Positions 1-7,163 of a stretch of 14,869 bases of DNA are shown here, piece after piece. This DNA comes from DUVT01 sp041675865. Its GTDB lineage: Bacteria; Bacillota_I; Bacilli_A; ML615J-28; CAG-698. The stretch covers positions 1-14,869 of the forward strand of contig JBAYTA010000043.1 of NCBI GenBank assembly GCA_041675865.1. The letters are read 5' to 3'. Position numbers and translations under genes: made by a program. Each line of letters begins with the position of its first letter. Position 1 is the stretch's first letter. Below the pieces are notes generated by a model. The model had not been told where the DNA came from, searched no databases, and saw only the letters and a list, made by a program, of their open reading frames with translations.

Positions 1-48
1 AGTAATAAAACAGTTAAAAAAACGCAAAAAAGTATTAAAAATGAGTGA
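1..48 (+). CDS. Possible 3' end of a plus-strand gene (partial)
   Basis: Frame 1 is open from the window edge to a TGA at 46-48 and encodes a Lys-rich tail (SNKTVKKTQKSIKNE). A hairpin with a T-run starts 16 nt after this stop, which is the usual layout for the end of a gene. Only 15 codons are visible, so no family can be assigned and chance is a real possibility. A second frame (2-160) is also open but runs through the hairpin and is less likely. Confidence 0.3.
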   Translation, partial: SNKTVKKTQKSIKNE

Positions 49-64
49 AAACGAAATAATTTTG

Positions 65-95
65 AAAAAGGGCCTAAAATTCAAGGCCCCTTTTT
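65..95. terminator. Rho-independent terminator, bidirectional type
   Basis: Stem GGGCCT (70-75) pairs with AGGCCC (84-89), and A65-69 pairs with T91-95 across one bulged C at 90. T-runs follow the stem on both strands. It could end a plus-strand gene stopping at 48, or act as a second stop for the minus-strand gene ending at 168. Confidence 0.75.
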
Positions 96-159
96 ATTAT
101 GTAAGTGGCAAACTCGGGTTATATCATAATAAGAGTTACATTACAATATTTGGTAAATA

Positions 160-181
160 AAAAGAGCTTATTTGCTCTTTT
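160..181 (-). terminator. Terminator overlapping the stop codon of the holin-like gene
   Basis: AAAAGAGC (160-167) and GCTCTTTT (174-181) form a perfect 8-bp stem. The 6-nt loop contains the stop codon of the 85-aa gene. In the minus direction the stem is followed by TTTTTATTT. The last codons of the gene therefore form one arm of the hairpin. Confidence 0.7.
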
Positions 182-425
182 GTTTGAGTTCTTCTATTTG
201 TTTTTGCAAATTATTAATTCTTGAATTAATATACTCTTTAATTTGATTAATAATCGATTTTGCAATCCAAACGATCAATAATATTCCAGCAATACACCAA
301 AGAGAGATAGCAACCTTTTGGAGTGTTCTTGCTCCCGTATCGCTCTCAGCCAAATATACTATTAGTGCAAAAATAGATATTGTCAAAATAATCAGTAAAT
401 GTCCATTATTACTTTTTTTATTCAT
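168..425 (-). CDS. Small two-helix membrane protein, holin-like
   Basis: This is an 85-aa protein. I choose the ATG at 425 because GGAGGG lies 4-5 nt before it; an ATG six codons upstream (443) has no such site. Two hydrophobic segments are visible: residues about 10-28 (LLIILTISIFALIVYLAES) and about 39-58 (VAISLWCIAGILLIVWIAKS). They are joined by a short polar linker and followed by a charged, coiled-coil-like tail (INSRINNLQKQIEELKQKSK). Size, two transmembrane segments, a charged C-terminus and the position just after a phage-tail-like gene all fit a phage holin or lysis accessory protein. That function is inferred from shape and context, since holins share little sequence. No endolysin is visible in the 167 nt left downstream. 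It ends in its own terminator. Confidence 0.7.
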   Translation of the reverse strand: MNKKSNNGHLLIILTISIFALIVYLAESDTGARTLQKVAISLWCIAGILLIVWIAKSIINQIKEYINSRINNLQKQIEELKQKSK

Positions 426-458
426 TTTTCCCTCCGATACCATAACAATTATACCATT

Positions 459-1583
459 TTAACTCGCTTTTTCAAAACTAATATAAATTCTAATTGAATT
501 AGAATCAAATGTATAACCATTAAAGTAATTTTTTATTAAATACGGAGATCCAGATATAGGGTTGTATAAAACTATAGATTTTACATTCCCGGTATATGTT
601 GATGCTAAAGTTATATTTATATATTTAGTTTGCAATCCAGAATTTGCGCCAAGAGTTACTAATGATACATTTCTTACATCATAAATCGAAGGAAGTTTGT
701 CGTATTCACCTACGACTTGATTACTAAATAAAACTTTAAGACTTGATGTTATTCCATAAGTTAACATTTCTTTAACTAATTCATTTCTTACTATAGTTTG
801 TTTAGATCCTATATATGATACTTGATAAGTGAAATTAAATCTCTCGAATGCATCTTTTTGATAAAACACATCTGAAAATGCAGCTGTAATATATTGTGAA
901 TGTATTGCTTGATTAACTTCTAATGAGCTTATAGGAGCATTCTCCGCAATAAAGTCAAATTCTTCATCGTACCCAAAAGTAAAAGGAAATTTGCAAATCT
1001 TCAACTTAAAATAATCGCATTCGCCTATTTCGCTTGTATATGTGTATAATTGAGTATAAATCTTCTTAGCGGTTTTTCTACCATAAACTCGGTTATCCCT
1101 AGCTTTGATATTGAACAACAAATTGCTGCCGGCACAAATATATGTCATTGTATCAAAAATATACTGGAAATATACATTCCCAGATCCGTCTTTGTTATAA
1201 AACTCTATCGCAACATGCTTTGGTTGATTTGTATCACCGAAGACATTTAAGTATGCTGATTCACCAATGCTAGATATTCTAGCAGTGTTTTTATTTTTAA
1301 TTTCATCAATCATACTTATTCTTATAATATCTCTTTCAAATGTTAACCTATTAACAATTTCAGAGTTAGGAATGTCATATAACATATATGACGTATCTGC
1401 CCCAACAAATTCACTTCGCCTAATGTGGTTTTCATTCAGTTGGAAAATACAATCATAGCTGTTATTCCGGTTAGTAATGGTCGCTTTAGCGATTACGTAA
1501 CGTTTGCCGTCAGCATCTACAACATTATCACCTATTTTAGGAATAAAAGACCAATTGCTATAACATGACAAATTATTTACCAT
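459..1583 (-). CDS. Phage structural (tail-type) protein, probable; possibly truncated
   Basis: This is a 374-aa open frame. I do not recognise a named family. It is soluble, rich in Tyr, Phe, Asn and beta-strand-like stretches, with no signal peptide or membrane segment, as in phage tail or fibre proteins. The N-terminus contains a short module (IPKIGDNVVDADGKRYVI, about residues 14-31), and the C-terminal third reads like a beta-sandwich. No ribosome binding site precedes the ATG at 1583. The frame is open upstream to 1658 with Lys-rich codons but no canonical start, stopped by a TAA at 1659-1661, so the gene may have lost its 5' end. By hand count it holds about 25-30 CG dinucleotides, against fewer than 10 in the similar-sized rlmN, which suggests transfer. 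The holin-like gene follows 33 nt later. The phage assignment is an inference. Confidence 0.6.
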   Translation of the reverse strand: MVNNLSCYSNWSFIPKIGDNVVDADGKRYVIAKATITNRNNSYDCIFQLNENHIRRSEFVGADTSYMLYDIPNSEIVNRLTFERDIIRISMIDEIKNKNTARISSIGESAYLNVFGDTNQPKHVAIEFYNKDGSGNVYFQYIFDTMTYICAGSNLLFNIKARDNRVYGRKTAKKIYTQLYTYTSEIGECDYFKLKICKFPFTFGYDEEFDFIAENAPISSLEVNQAIHSQYITAAFSDVFYQKDAFERFNFTYQVSYIGSKQTIVRNELVKEMLTYGITSSLKVLFSNQVVGEYDKLPSIYDVRNVSLVTLGANSGLQTKYINITLASTYTGNVKSIVLYNPISGSPYLIKNYFNGYTFDSNSIRIYISFEKAS

Positions 1584-1765
1584 TAAAAAATTTCGTCCGC
1601 TTATAATACTAAGGGGGACACATTCCCCCTTTAACCCCTTTGTTTTCTTCTTCTTTTTTTAATTATTTGGTCTCATATCATTTACAATCATACATATTAT
1701 CTTTATAACTGTCATTAATTATTATTAAGAAATATCTAACAGTTATTCAAAAAAAGCCTGAATAA
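1584..1765. other. Non-coding gap between phage-like block and core operon
   Basis: The region holds the hairpin at 1611-1631, the spoVM-side terminator (1750-1777) and a possible leader frame on the minus strand. An ATG at 1715 runs 18 codons to a TAA at 1659-1661 in the same frame as the 374-aa protein. No ribosome binding site supports this leader. No RNA gene or attachment-site core is recognisable. Confidence 0.4.
1611..1631. other. GC-rich perfect hairpin upstream of the phage-like gene
   Basis: AAGGGGGA (1611-1618) and TCCCCCTT (1624-1631) form an 8-bp perfect stem with a 5-nt loop, striking in DNA this AT-rich. On the plus strand a pyrimidine tract (1639-1660) follows but not immediately; on the minus strand there is no T-run. 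It could be a weak plus-strand terminator, a repeat remnant or a regulatory structure. It lies 28-48 nt before the ATG of the 374-aa frame. Confidence 0.5.
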
Positions 1766-1777
1766 TCAAGCTTTTTT
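1749..1777 (-). terminator. Terminator of the rsmB-thiN-spoVM operon
   Basis: A 12-bp stem (1750-1761 with 1766-1777, one C/A mismatch, 4-nt loop). In the minus direction it is followed by seven T (1755-1749). The spoVM stop codon (1766-1768) and its last Lys and Ala codons lie inside the 5' arm. The plus-strand reading also has a T-run, so it can act in both directions. Confidence 0.85.
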
Positions 1778-1861
1778 CGGTTTACGACCACCAAATATTA
1801 GTAATATTTTGCTTATTATAAATGATAAAAATCTAGGTAATCTTATAACATAAAATCTCAT
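1766..1861 (-). CDS. spoVM: SpoVM-like amphipathic membrane-binding peptide, 31 aa
   Basis: A 31-codon frame begins at an ATG with a good ribosome binding site (GAGGGG, about 5 nt before). Its start, MRFYVIRLPRFL, matches B. subtilis SpoVM (MKFYTIKLPKFL) at M, F, Y, I, L, P, F and L, with Lys replaced by Arg at three places. Further matches follow (Ile15, Leu20, Phe23), so the family call is strong. B. subtilis SpoVM (26 aa) is an amphipathic helix that senses positive membrane curvature on the forespore and anchors SpoIVA. This copy has a longer basic end (GGRKPKKA). It starts 50 nt after thiN, exactly the B. subtilis position of spoVM. A TATAAT at 1884-1889 (minus) with no good -35 could give it extra transcription. 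No other sporulation gene is in the window, so a spore role cannot be assumed. Confidence 0.85.
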   Translation of the reverse strand: MRFYVIRLPRFLSFIISKILLIFGGRKPKKA

Positions 1862-1911
1862 TTCAACCCCTCTATTCTAATAAATTATATGTAGTAGAGT
1901 AGAAATTTAGA

Positions 1912-2520
1912 CTATTTAGTTTCAAACAATAAGATCCTCTTACCATTCACTTCAATCTCTCCATAGTCAGCAACTATTTCATTGCTTAAACCTAAGTTTT
2001 CAAGTTTATTTAATAAGTAATTATTTAACTCATATTTAAAGTTAGTAAGACTTACTCTTGCACCTTCATCAATTGCAAATAAAGAAACATATTTATAATC
2101 ACGCTTTTCTAATCTTATATTTTGATCAATGACTCTAATTCTATTTCTTTCATTAATTATTTCAATATTTAACTCAGGATACTTACAAAGCACATTTATT
2201 GTTGCTTGATAATGGTCAAGTCTTCCACCTGTAGCATTATATATCTCAATTTTTTCAAATTCAAGATCCTTAACTTCCATTATTGCTAACTCAAGATCAC
2301 CAAAGTCTTTATCTTTAGGGAAAACTCTTATTTTATTGCAATGCATTACAACATCTTCAATATTACAAGAATCAAAATCACCCACAGCTAAATCAACCTT
2401 TTTATCCATTTTTACAATTTCATATATACCACCATCAACACCAACTAACATTTCATCTTCTGAGGGTCTATATAATTTTCTGAATTGATCTCTACCTGCA
2501 CAAACTATTTTTATAATCAT
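1912..2520 (-). CDS. thiN: Thiamine pyrophosphokinase
   Basis: 202 aa, usual length. It transfers pyrophosphate from ATP to thiamine, giving thiamine pyrophosphate, the cofactor of transketolase and pyruvate dehydrogenase, in the cytoplasm. Family motifs are in order: GVDGG (27-31), GDFDS (47-51, metal/phosphate binding), DFGDLE (72-77) and GGRLDH (98-103, thiamine-site region). The third motif usually reads DKTDxE, so Gly74 in place of Thr is a small variation. The C-terminal half (about 130-202) is the beta-sandwich domain, ending in GEIEVNGKRILLF. The ATG overlaps the rpe stop as ATGA (2517-2520), so the two are translationally coupled. The same order rsgA-rpe-thiN occurs in B. subtilis (cpgA-rpe-yloS). 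Confidence 0.93.
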   Translation of the reverse strand: MIIKIVCAGRDQFRKLYRPSEDEMLVGVDGGIYEIVKMDKKVDLAVGDFDSCNIEDVVMHCNKIRVFPKDKDFGDLELAIMEVKDLEFEKIEIYNATGGRLDHYQATINVLCKYPELNIEIINERNRIRVIDQNIRLEKRDYKYVSLFAIDEGARVSLTNFKYELNNYLLNKLENLGLSNEIVADYGEIEVNGKRILLFETK

Positions 2521-3161
2521 AATTCTATTAATCCTTTTATAGTTTTACATCTATCTGTTGCTTTAAAAATATATGTACCAGCAACTACTACGTCTACTCC
2601 CGCGTTTTTACAAAGCTTAGCTGTTTCTAAGTTTATTCCCCCATCTACTTCAATTAAGTAATTATATTTATTATTATCTTTTTTAGTTTTAAAATACTCT
2701 ATTTTATCAAGGGCACCTGTAATAAATTTTTGCCCCCCAAAACCTGGTTCAACACTCATTACTAAAATTAAATCTAAGTCTTCTAAATATTCATCCAATA
2801 CATTAGGCGAAGTATTAGGCTTTATTGATATTCCAACCCTTGCACCTAAATATTTTATATGATTGATTACTTCCTTAACATCGCTAACTGCTTCATAATG
2901 AAATGTTAGATAATCAGCACCAGCTGCTATAAAATCTTTCGCATAAAATAAAGGATCGCTAATCATTAAATGAACATCAAAAACCGCATCAACTTTCCCC
3001 TTTAAATTTTTATATATCATTGGTCCCATTGTAATGTTTGGTACAAAGTGTCCATCCATAACATCTATATGAAGAAACTTTGCTCCGCATTCAACAACTT
3101 GTTTTGCTTCTTTCTCCAGATTTGAAAAATCACAAGAAAGTAATGATGGTGCTACTATCAT
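2517..3161 (-). CDS. rpe: Ribulose-phosphate 3-epimerase
   Basis: 214 aa, full length for the family. It interconverts D-ribulose 5-phosphate and D-xylulose 5-phosphate in the pentose phosphate pathway. It is a TIM barrel with PSLLSCDF (5-12), the metal/catalytic set His31 and Asp33 (HIDVMDGHFVPN), His64 (DVHLM), and Asp173 (EVDGGI). The phosphate-binding loops are EPGFGGQKF (138-146) and VAGTYIF (193-199). AGGAG lies 8 nt before the ATG. It starts 11 nt after rsgA and overlaps thiN by 4 nt. Confidence 0.96.
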   Translation of the reverse strand: MIVAPSLLSCDFSNLEKEAKQVVECGAKFLHIDVMDGHFVPNITMGPMIYKNLKGKVDAVFDVHLMISDPLFYAKDFIAAGADYLTFHYEAVSDVKEVINHIKYLGARVGISIKPNTSPNVLDEYLEDLDLILVMSVEPGFGGQKFITGALDKIEYFKTKKDNNKYNYLIEVDGGINLETAKLCKNAGVDVVVAGTYIFKATDRCKTIKGLIEL

Positions 3162-3172
3162 AAATAATACTC

Positions 3173-4036
3173 CTAATATTTATTTTTTATATTTTCACTA
3201 ATTTCTTTTTCAAAGTTTAAATAGTTTTCATATCTACTGTTAAGTATAGCATTATCTTTAACTAATCTTTTAACCTCACAACCTGGTTCATTAATATGAA
3301 TACAGCCATTGAATTTACAATTCTTACTTACTTCAAAGAATTCTCTAAATGAATGAGAAAAAGTAAGTAAGTCTTCAAATGGAAATTCGATATTACCAAA
3401 TCCAGGTGTATCTGCAATCCAGCCTTCAAATAATGGATGGAGTTCAGTATGTCTTGTAGTATGTTTGCCACGACCTAAAGCAAATGAAATTTCTGCAGTT
3501 TTTAAATCAAGTTTAGAATCCAAGATATTTAATAAACTACTTTTTCCTGCTCCACTTTGACCAGCAAAAACAGAAATACTATCTTTAAACTCGGGTTCTA
3601 GAAATTTTAAATCAGAAAATTTACTTGTGTGATATACTTTATATCCTATATTAGTATAATAATTACTAACTTTTTCAATTTCAGAAATATCAGTTAATAA
3701 ATCAATTTTTGAAAAAACAATTATACTTTCAATTCCGTTATATTCTAATATAGACAGCATTCTATCAAGTAAATTCAAATTAAGATCGGGTTCTTTCACA
3801 GAAAAAATTAAAAACATTTTATCGACATTACTAACAAAAGGTCTAACTAATTCATTCTTTCTAGGTATTAATTCAAGAATTGTTTTTGTATTTGGATCAA
3901 TTATAACTCTATCTCCAACTTTTGGAGAGATTTCGTCTAATCTAAATGTTCCTCTTGGTTTACAAACATAGGAGTTTTTATCATCTGCATAAACAGTATA
4001 ATCTCCACTTATCGACTTGATAATTAAACCTTTCAT
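3173..4036 (-). CDS. rsgA: Ribosome small-subunit biogenesis GTPase RsgA
   Basis: 287 aa with the start at 4036, chosen because AAAGGAGA precedes it and its ATGA overlaps the rlmN stop. An in-frame ATG at 4066 would lie deeper inside rlmN without such a site. It is a circularly permuted GTPase that checks late 30S subunits and releases assembly factors. An N-terminal OB-fold (about 1-65) precedes the G domain with permuted motif order: G4 SKID (109-112), G1 GQSGAGKSS (159-167), switch region GRGKHTTRH (188-196), then G3 DTPGF (209-213). A C-terminal zinc knuckle follows with Cys240, Cys245, His247 and Cys253. All key residues are present. In B. subtilis prpC and prkC separate rlmN from this gene; here they are absent from this spot. 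Confidence 0.96.
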   Translation of the reverse strand: MKGLIIKSISGDYTVYADDKNSYVCKPRGTFRLDEISPKVGDRVIIDPNTKTILELIPRKNELVRPFVSNVDKMFLIFSVKEPDLNLNLLDRMLSILEYNGIESIIVFSKIDLLTDISEIEKVSNYYTNIGYKVYHTSKFSDLKFLEPEFKDSISVFAGQSGAGKSSLLNILDSKLDLKTAEISFALGRGKHTTRHTELHPLFEGWIADTPGFGNIEFPFEDLLTFSHSFREFFEVSKNCKFNGCIHINEPGCEVKRLVKDNAILNSRYENYLNFEKEISENIKNKY

Positions 4037-5076
4037 TGAATCTCCTTTAATCTTAACTGTCCACAAGCTGCATCTATATCATGCCCTTGTTCTTTCCTTA
4101 ATGTAACATTAATTTTATTCTTTTTTAAATAATCATAAAAAGCCTTCATTTTCTCTTCAGTTGATCTTGTTAGAAGAATTGAGTTTGTGAAAATATTTGT
4201 ATTATTATATGGTATTAAATTAACATAAGCATTTCTTCCCTTAATTAATTTTACCAACTCTTTCGCATCTTCTAATGAATCATTTACATCATTAAGTAAA
4301 ATATATTCAAATGTAAGTCTTCTATTAGTCTTCTCAAAATAAAAATCAACAGCTTTAAATAATTCATCTAATGGATACTTTTTATTAATTTTCATATATT
4401 TACTTCGTTTTTCATTATTAGAAAAATGTAATGAAATTGCTAGATTTACTTGCAACGGAAATTCTGCAAACTCATATATTTTAGGTACAATCCCACAAGT
4501 AGAAATAGTTATATGACGACTTCCAATTTCTAAACCTTTTTGATCATTTACAATTCTTAAAAATTCTAACACATTATCATAATTATCAAAAGGTTCACCA
4601 ATTCCCATTAATACAATATGAGATACTCTTTTACCTTCTTTATTAATAATATTATCAACTTCTAAAACTTGTTGGACCATTTCTGAGGTTGTAAGATTTC
4701 TTTTTTTCTTTGTTAAACCGCTAGCACAAAATGCACAACCCATATTACATCCAGCTTGGGTTGTAATACAAATAGAATACCCATATGAGTTCTTCATTAA
4801 AACAGTTTCTATTAAATTCCCATCTTCTAATTCGAATAAAAACTTCTTTGTCTCATCAAGTGACTCTTGCATTTTCATAATCTTAAACTTTGGAATATAA
4901 AAATCTTCTTTTAAGAGTTCTCTTAATTCCAACTTAAAATTTGTAATTTCAGAAAAATCAGTTGTTTTTTGTTTATATAATGCTTCAAACACTTGTGTAG
5001 AACGAAACTTTGTTTGAGATTTATCTAAAAAATACAAATCTAATTTTTCTCTTGAATAATTATATATACTATTCAT
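4033..5076 (-). CDS. rlmN: Dual-specificity 23S rRNA/tRNA adenine-2 methyltransferase RlmN
   Basis: 347 aa, typical length. This radical-SAM enzyme puts a methyl group on C2 of A2503 in 23S rRNA (E. coli numbering) and A37 of some tRNAs. The [4Fe-4S] cysteines are Cys110, Cys114 and Cys117 (CNMGCAFC). The conserved Cys103 seven residues earlier and the methyl-carrying Cys338 (DAACGQL) are both present. The SAM-contact motif MGIGEP is at 157-162. The N-terminal 90 residues form the usual RNA-binding helical domain. AAGGAAAA precedes the ATG. The start overlaps the rsmB stop by one base (TAATG) and the end overlaps rsgA by 4 nt, so translation is coupled along this run. Confidence 0.96.
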   Translation of the reverse strand: MNSIYNYSREKLDLYFLDKSQTKFRSTQVFEALYKQKTTDFSEITNFKLELRELLKEDFYIPKFKIMKMQESLDETKKFLFELEDGNLIETVLMKNSYGYSICITTQAGCNMGCAFCASGLTKKKRNLTTSEMVQQVLEVDNIINKEGKRVSHIVLMGIGEPFDNYDNVLEFLRIVNDQKGLEIGSRHITISTCGIVPKIYEFAEFPLQVNLAISLHFSNNEKRSKYMKINKKYPLDELFKAVDFYFEKTNRRLTFEYILLNDVNDSLEDAKELVKLIKGRNAYVNLIPYNNTNIFTNSILLTRSTEEKMKAFYDYLKKNKINVTLRKEQGHDIDAACGQLRLKEIQ

Positions 5077-6341
5077 TATATTTTCCTTATCTTACAGATA
5101 TAAAATCCATCACTACCATATATATGAGGAAGGATTGTTTTTTCATAAACAACTTCTGCATCAGTTCTTTCACTTAAGAAATTTTTAATTTGTTCTTCAT
5201 TTTCTTCTTTATTGATTGTACAAGTCGAATATGTATAATATCCACCTTTTTTAACTAGTGGCCAAGTTGACTCTAATATTTCTTGTTGAAGAAGCTTAAT
5301 TTCTTCAATTGAATCTAAATTCATATGATATTTTAAATCAACCTTATGACCCATTACCCCAAATCCACTACATGGAACATCAGCTAAAACATGATCAAAA
5401 CTATTTTCCAAACCATGATTTATTAAATCTCTAGCATCAACAATTTGGGTTTTTATGTTAGTATTACCGTTATTTGCAAATAACTTATCCATCAACTTAA
5501 TTTTATGTTGGTGGATATCACATGCATGAATGGTTCCAGTGTTATTCATTATAGCAGATAAATGACTAGCTTTTCCACCTGGTGCACTACATGCATCCAA
5601 AACATTATCATTTCTATTTGGATTAACTATCTCACTTACGAGTTGAGCAGATAAGTCTTGAATAACAATTTTACCTGTTTTTAATAATTTATTACTTTGA
5701 ATGTTTCCATCAATTACTAAACCATTTTGTACAAAACTACTTACCTCAACATTAAAACCATCATTTCTCAAAATATCTAAAGCTTCTTCTTTAGTTATTT
5801 TTAATGTATTAACTCTAACAGCAATCTTTTTAACTTTAGAATATTCAATAAATATATTTTCTACATCTTCATAACTATAATCTTTTAATAAATAAGCAAC
5901 TAGCCAAGCAGGATAAGAATATTTAATGCTTAAAGTATTAATCTCATCCATACCAGTAATTTCTCTAAGTGGATTTCTTAAAAAGTTTCTTAAGACTGCA
6001 TTTACAAAACCACCAACTGCTCTATCTTTAATATTTGCAATATTTACCGCTTCATTAATTACAGCATAATCTGGTGTTTTCAAATATACTAATTGGTAAA
6101 CTGAAATATAAAGTAAATACTTAAGCCAATTCTTCTGTCTTTTTGTACCAACATAAGGTTCAAGCAAATAAGTAATTGTTAATAAATTCTCAACTGTTCC
6201 ATAGGTAAGTTTAGTAAAAAATGATTTGTCTTCCATACTAAGTTCAAATTTATTGAGATATTCGTTTACAACAATATGCGTAAATCCTTTTTTATCTATA
6301 ATTTTTTCTATTGCTTCTATTGCTAAGCGTCTAGCATCCAT
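5076..6341 (-). CDS. rsmB: 16S rRNA (cytosine-967-C5)-methyltransferase RsmB
   Basis: 421 aa. The enzyme methylates C967 of 16S rRNA (E. coli numbering) with SAM. Residues 1-125 form the NusB-like RNA-binding domain (VINEAVNIAN near 94-103). The Rossmann methyltransferase follows: motif I DACSAPGGKASHL (249-261), motif IV DVPCSGFG (321-328, Cys324) and motif VI YSTCTINKEENE (371-382) with the catalytic Cys374. The stretch after motif IV reads GHKVDLKY instead of the more usual RRKPD(I/L)K/R, a mild divergence. The C-terminus DGFYICKIRK is the normal family ending. It starts directly after the PHP gene stop with no gap and only a weak site (GGATG). In B. subtilis fmt lies upstream; here a PHP gene does. 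Confidence 0.95.
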   Translation of the reverse strand: MDARRLAIEAIEKIIDKKGFTHIVVNEYLNKFELSMEDKSFFTKLTYGTVENLLTITYLLEPYVGTKRQKNWLKYLLYISVYQLVYLKTPDYAVINEAVNIANIKDRAVGGFVNAVLRNFLRNPLREITGMDEINTLSIKYSYPAWLVAYLLKDYSYEDVENIFIEYSKVKKIAVRVNTLKITKEEALDILRNDGFNVEVSSFVQNGLVIDGNIQSNKLLKTGKIVIQDLSAQLVSEIVNPNRNDNVLDACSAPGGKASHLSAIMNNTGTIHACDIHQHKIKLMDKLFANNGNTNIKTQIVDARDLINHGLENSFDHVLADVPCSGFGVMGHKVDLKYHMNLDSIEEIKLLQQEILESTWPLVKKGGYYTYSTCTINKEENEEQIKNFLSERTDAEVVYEKTILPHIYGSDGFYICKIRKI

Positions 6342-7163
6342 TTATTTCACATCCAATTTTTCTAAAAATATATTTAACTCTTTATCACTTAAAAATAATT
6401 CACCAATATGTCCGTGTTTTCCATCATGAAAATCATGGAAATCATTACCAGCAGTAATAAATAAACTATTATCTCTTGCATAGGTTCTAAACCTTGCTTC
6501 ATCATTATCCTTATTACTCGGATAAACCGCTTCTATCCCATCTATACCTAAACTTATAATATCTAAGGGGCGATTATGTCTTAATAAACATGGATGAGCA
6601 AGAACAGCTAATCCACCATATTCATGGATTAGTTTAATTCCATGTTTTGTTGTTAATTTTGTACTTGGATAATATGCTGGACATCCTTGACCAATCATCT
6701 TATCAAATATTTCTTTATGAGTATATGGATAACCTTGCTTGATAATTTCTCTTGCAATACTTCCTCTTGTAATACTAAGTAAATTATTTGCGAAATCCAT
6801 ATTTAAATCTATATTAAAGTATTTTAAGAGTGCATCTTTAATTTTAAATGCTCTAATTTCTCTTTGCTTCCTTTGATTTTCTAAATAGCTTTCCAAACCT
6901 TCTAAATTATAATCACCATTAAAATATCCTAAAATATGAATACTTTCACCATTTAACTCTGTAGAAAGTTCTAGGCCAATAATAAACTTTATATCAGTAA
7001 ATCTATCTTGCATTCTATAAGCTTCAATACTTCCCTTTAATGTATCATGATCAGTTATACTTATATAATCAAGGTTTGCATCTCTTGCAAGATTTATTAC
7101 TTCTTCTAATTTTAATGCACCATCTGAATATGTGGTATGCATATGTAAATCTGCTTTTTTCAT
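6342..7163 (-). CDS. PHP-domain phosphoesterase (RNase AM / nucleoside 3',5'-bisphosphate phosphatase type)
   Basis: 273 aa, one PHP domain. Metal ligands visible in order: His7 and His9 (DLHMHTTYSDG), Asp14, His39 (ITDHDT), Glu65 (GLELST), His76 (HILGY), His190 (LAHP), and Asp241/His243 (GNDFH). This pattern is that of the YciV/RNase AM group, which removes phosphate from 3',5'-nucleotides and can digest short RNA from the 5' end; members with other substrates exist, so the exact substrate is inferred. There is no polymerase domain, which excludes PolC/DnaE. Its ATG overlaps the upstream 303-aa gene as ATGA, and rsmB begins at the next base. A role in RNA turnover would suit this rRNA-modification operon. 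Confidence 0.88.
   Translation of the reverse strand: MKKADLHMHTTYSDGALKLEEVINLARDANLDYISITDHDTLKGSIEAYRMQDRFTDIKFIIGLELSTELNGESIHILGYFNGDYNLEGLESYLENQRKQREIRAFKIKDALLKYFNIDLNMDFANNLLSITRGSIAREIIKQGYPYTHKEIFDKMIGQGCPAYYPSTKLTTKHGIKLIHEYGGLAVLAHPCLLRHNRPLDIISLGIDGIEAVYPSNKDNDEARFRTYARDNSLFITAGNDFHDFHDGKHGHIGELFLSDKELNIFLEKLDVK

Noticed and set aside
2..160. Plus-strand frame open from the window edge to a TAA at 158-160, with an internal ATG at 41
   Set aside because: It runs straight through the hairpin at 65-95 and has no ribosome binding site before the ATG; the stop at 46-48 in another frame followed by the hairpin fits better.
1050..1458. Plus-strand open frames of about 60 codons opposite the 374-aa gene
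   Set aside because: No ribosome binding sites; they are antisense to a longer frame and their hydrophobic composition is what the complement of polar codons gives.
1862..1911. Dedicated spoVM promoter with TATAAT at 1884-1889
   Set aside because: The -10 is perfect but there is no acceptable -35 or TG extension, and TATAAT is common by chance in this AT-rich DNA.
4033..4066. Longer RsgA start at 4066
   Set aside because: It would add ten residues inside rlmN with no ribosome binding site; the ATG at 4036 has GGAGA and a standard ATGA overlap.
6226..6429. Plus-strand frame of 67 codons across the rsmB/PHP gene junction
   Set aside because: Antisense to two well-supported genes, no ribosome binding site, low-complexity Ser/Leu content.
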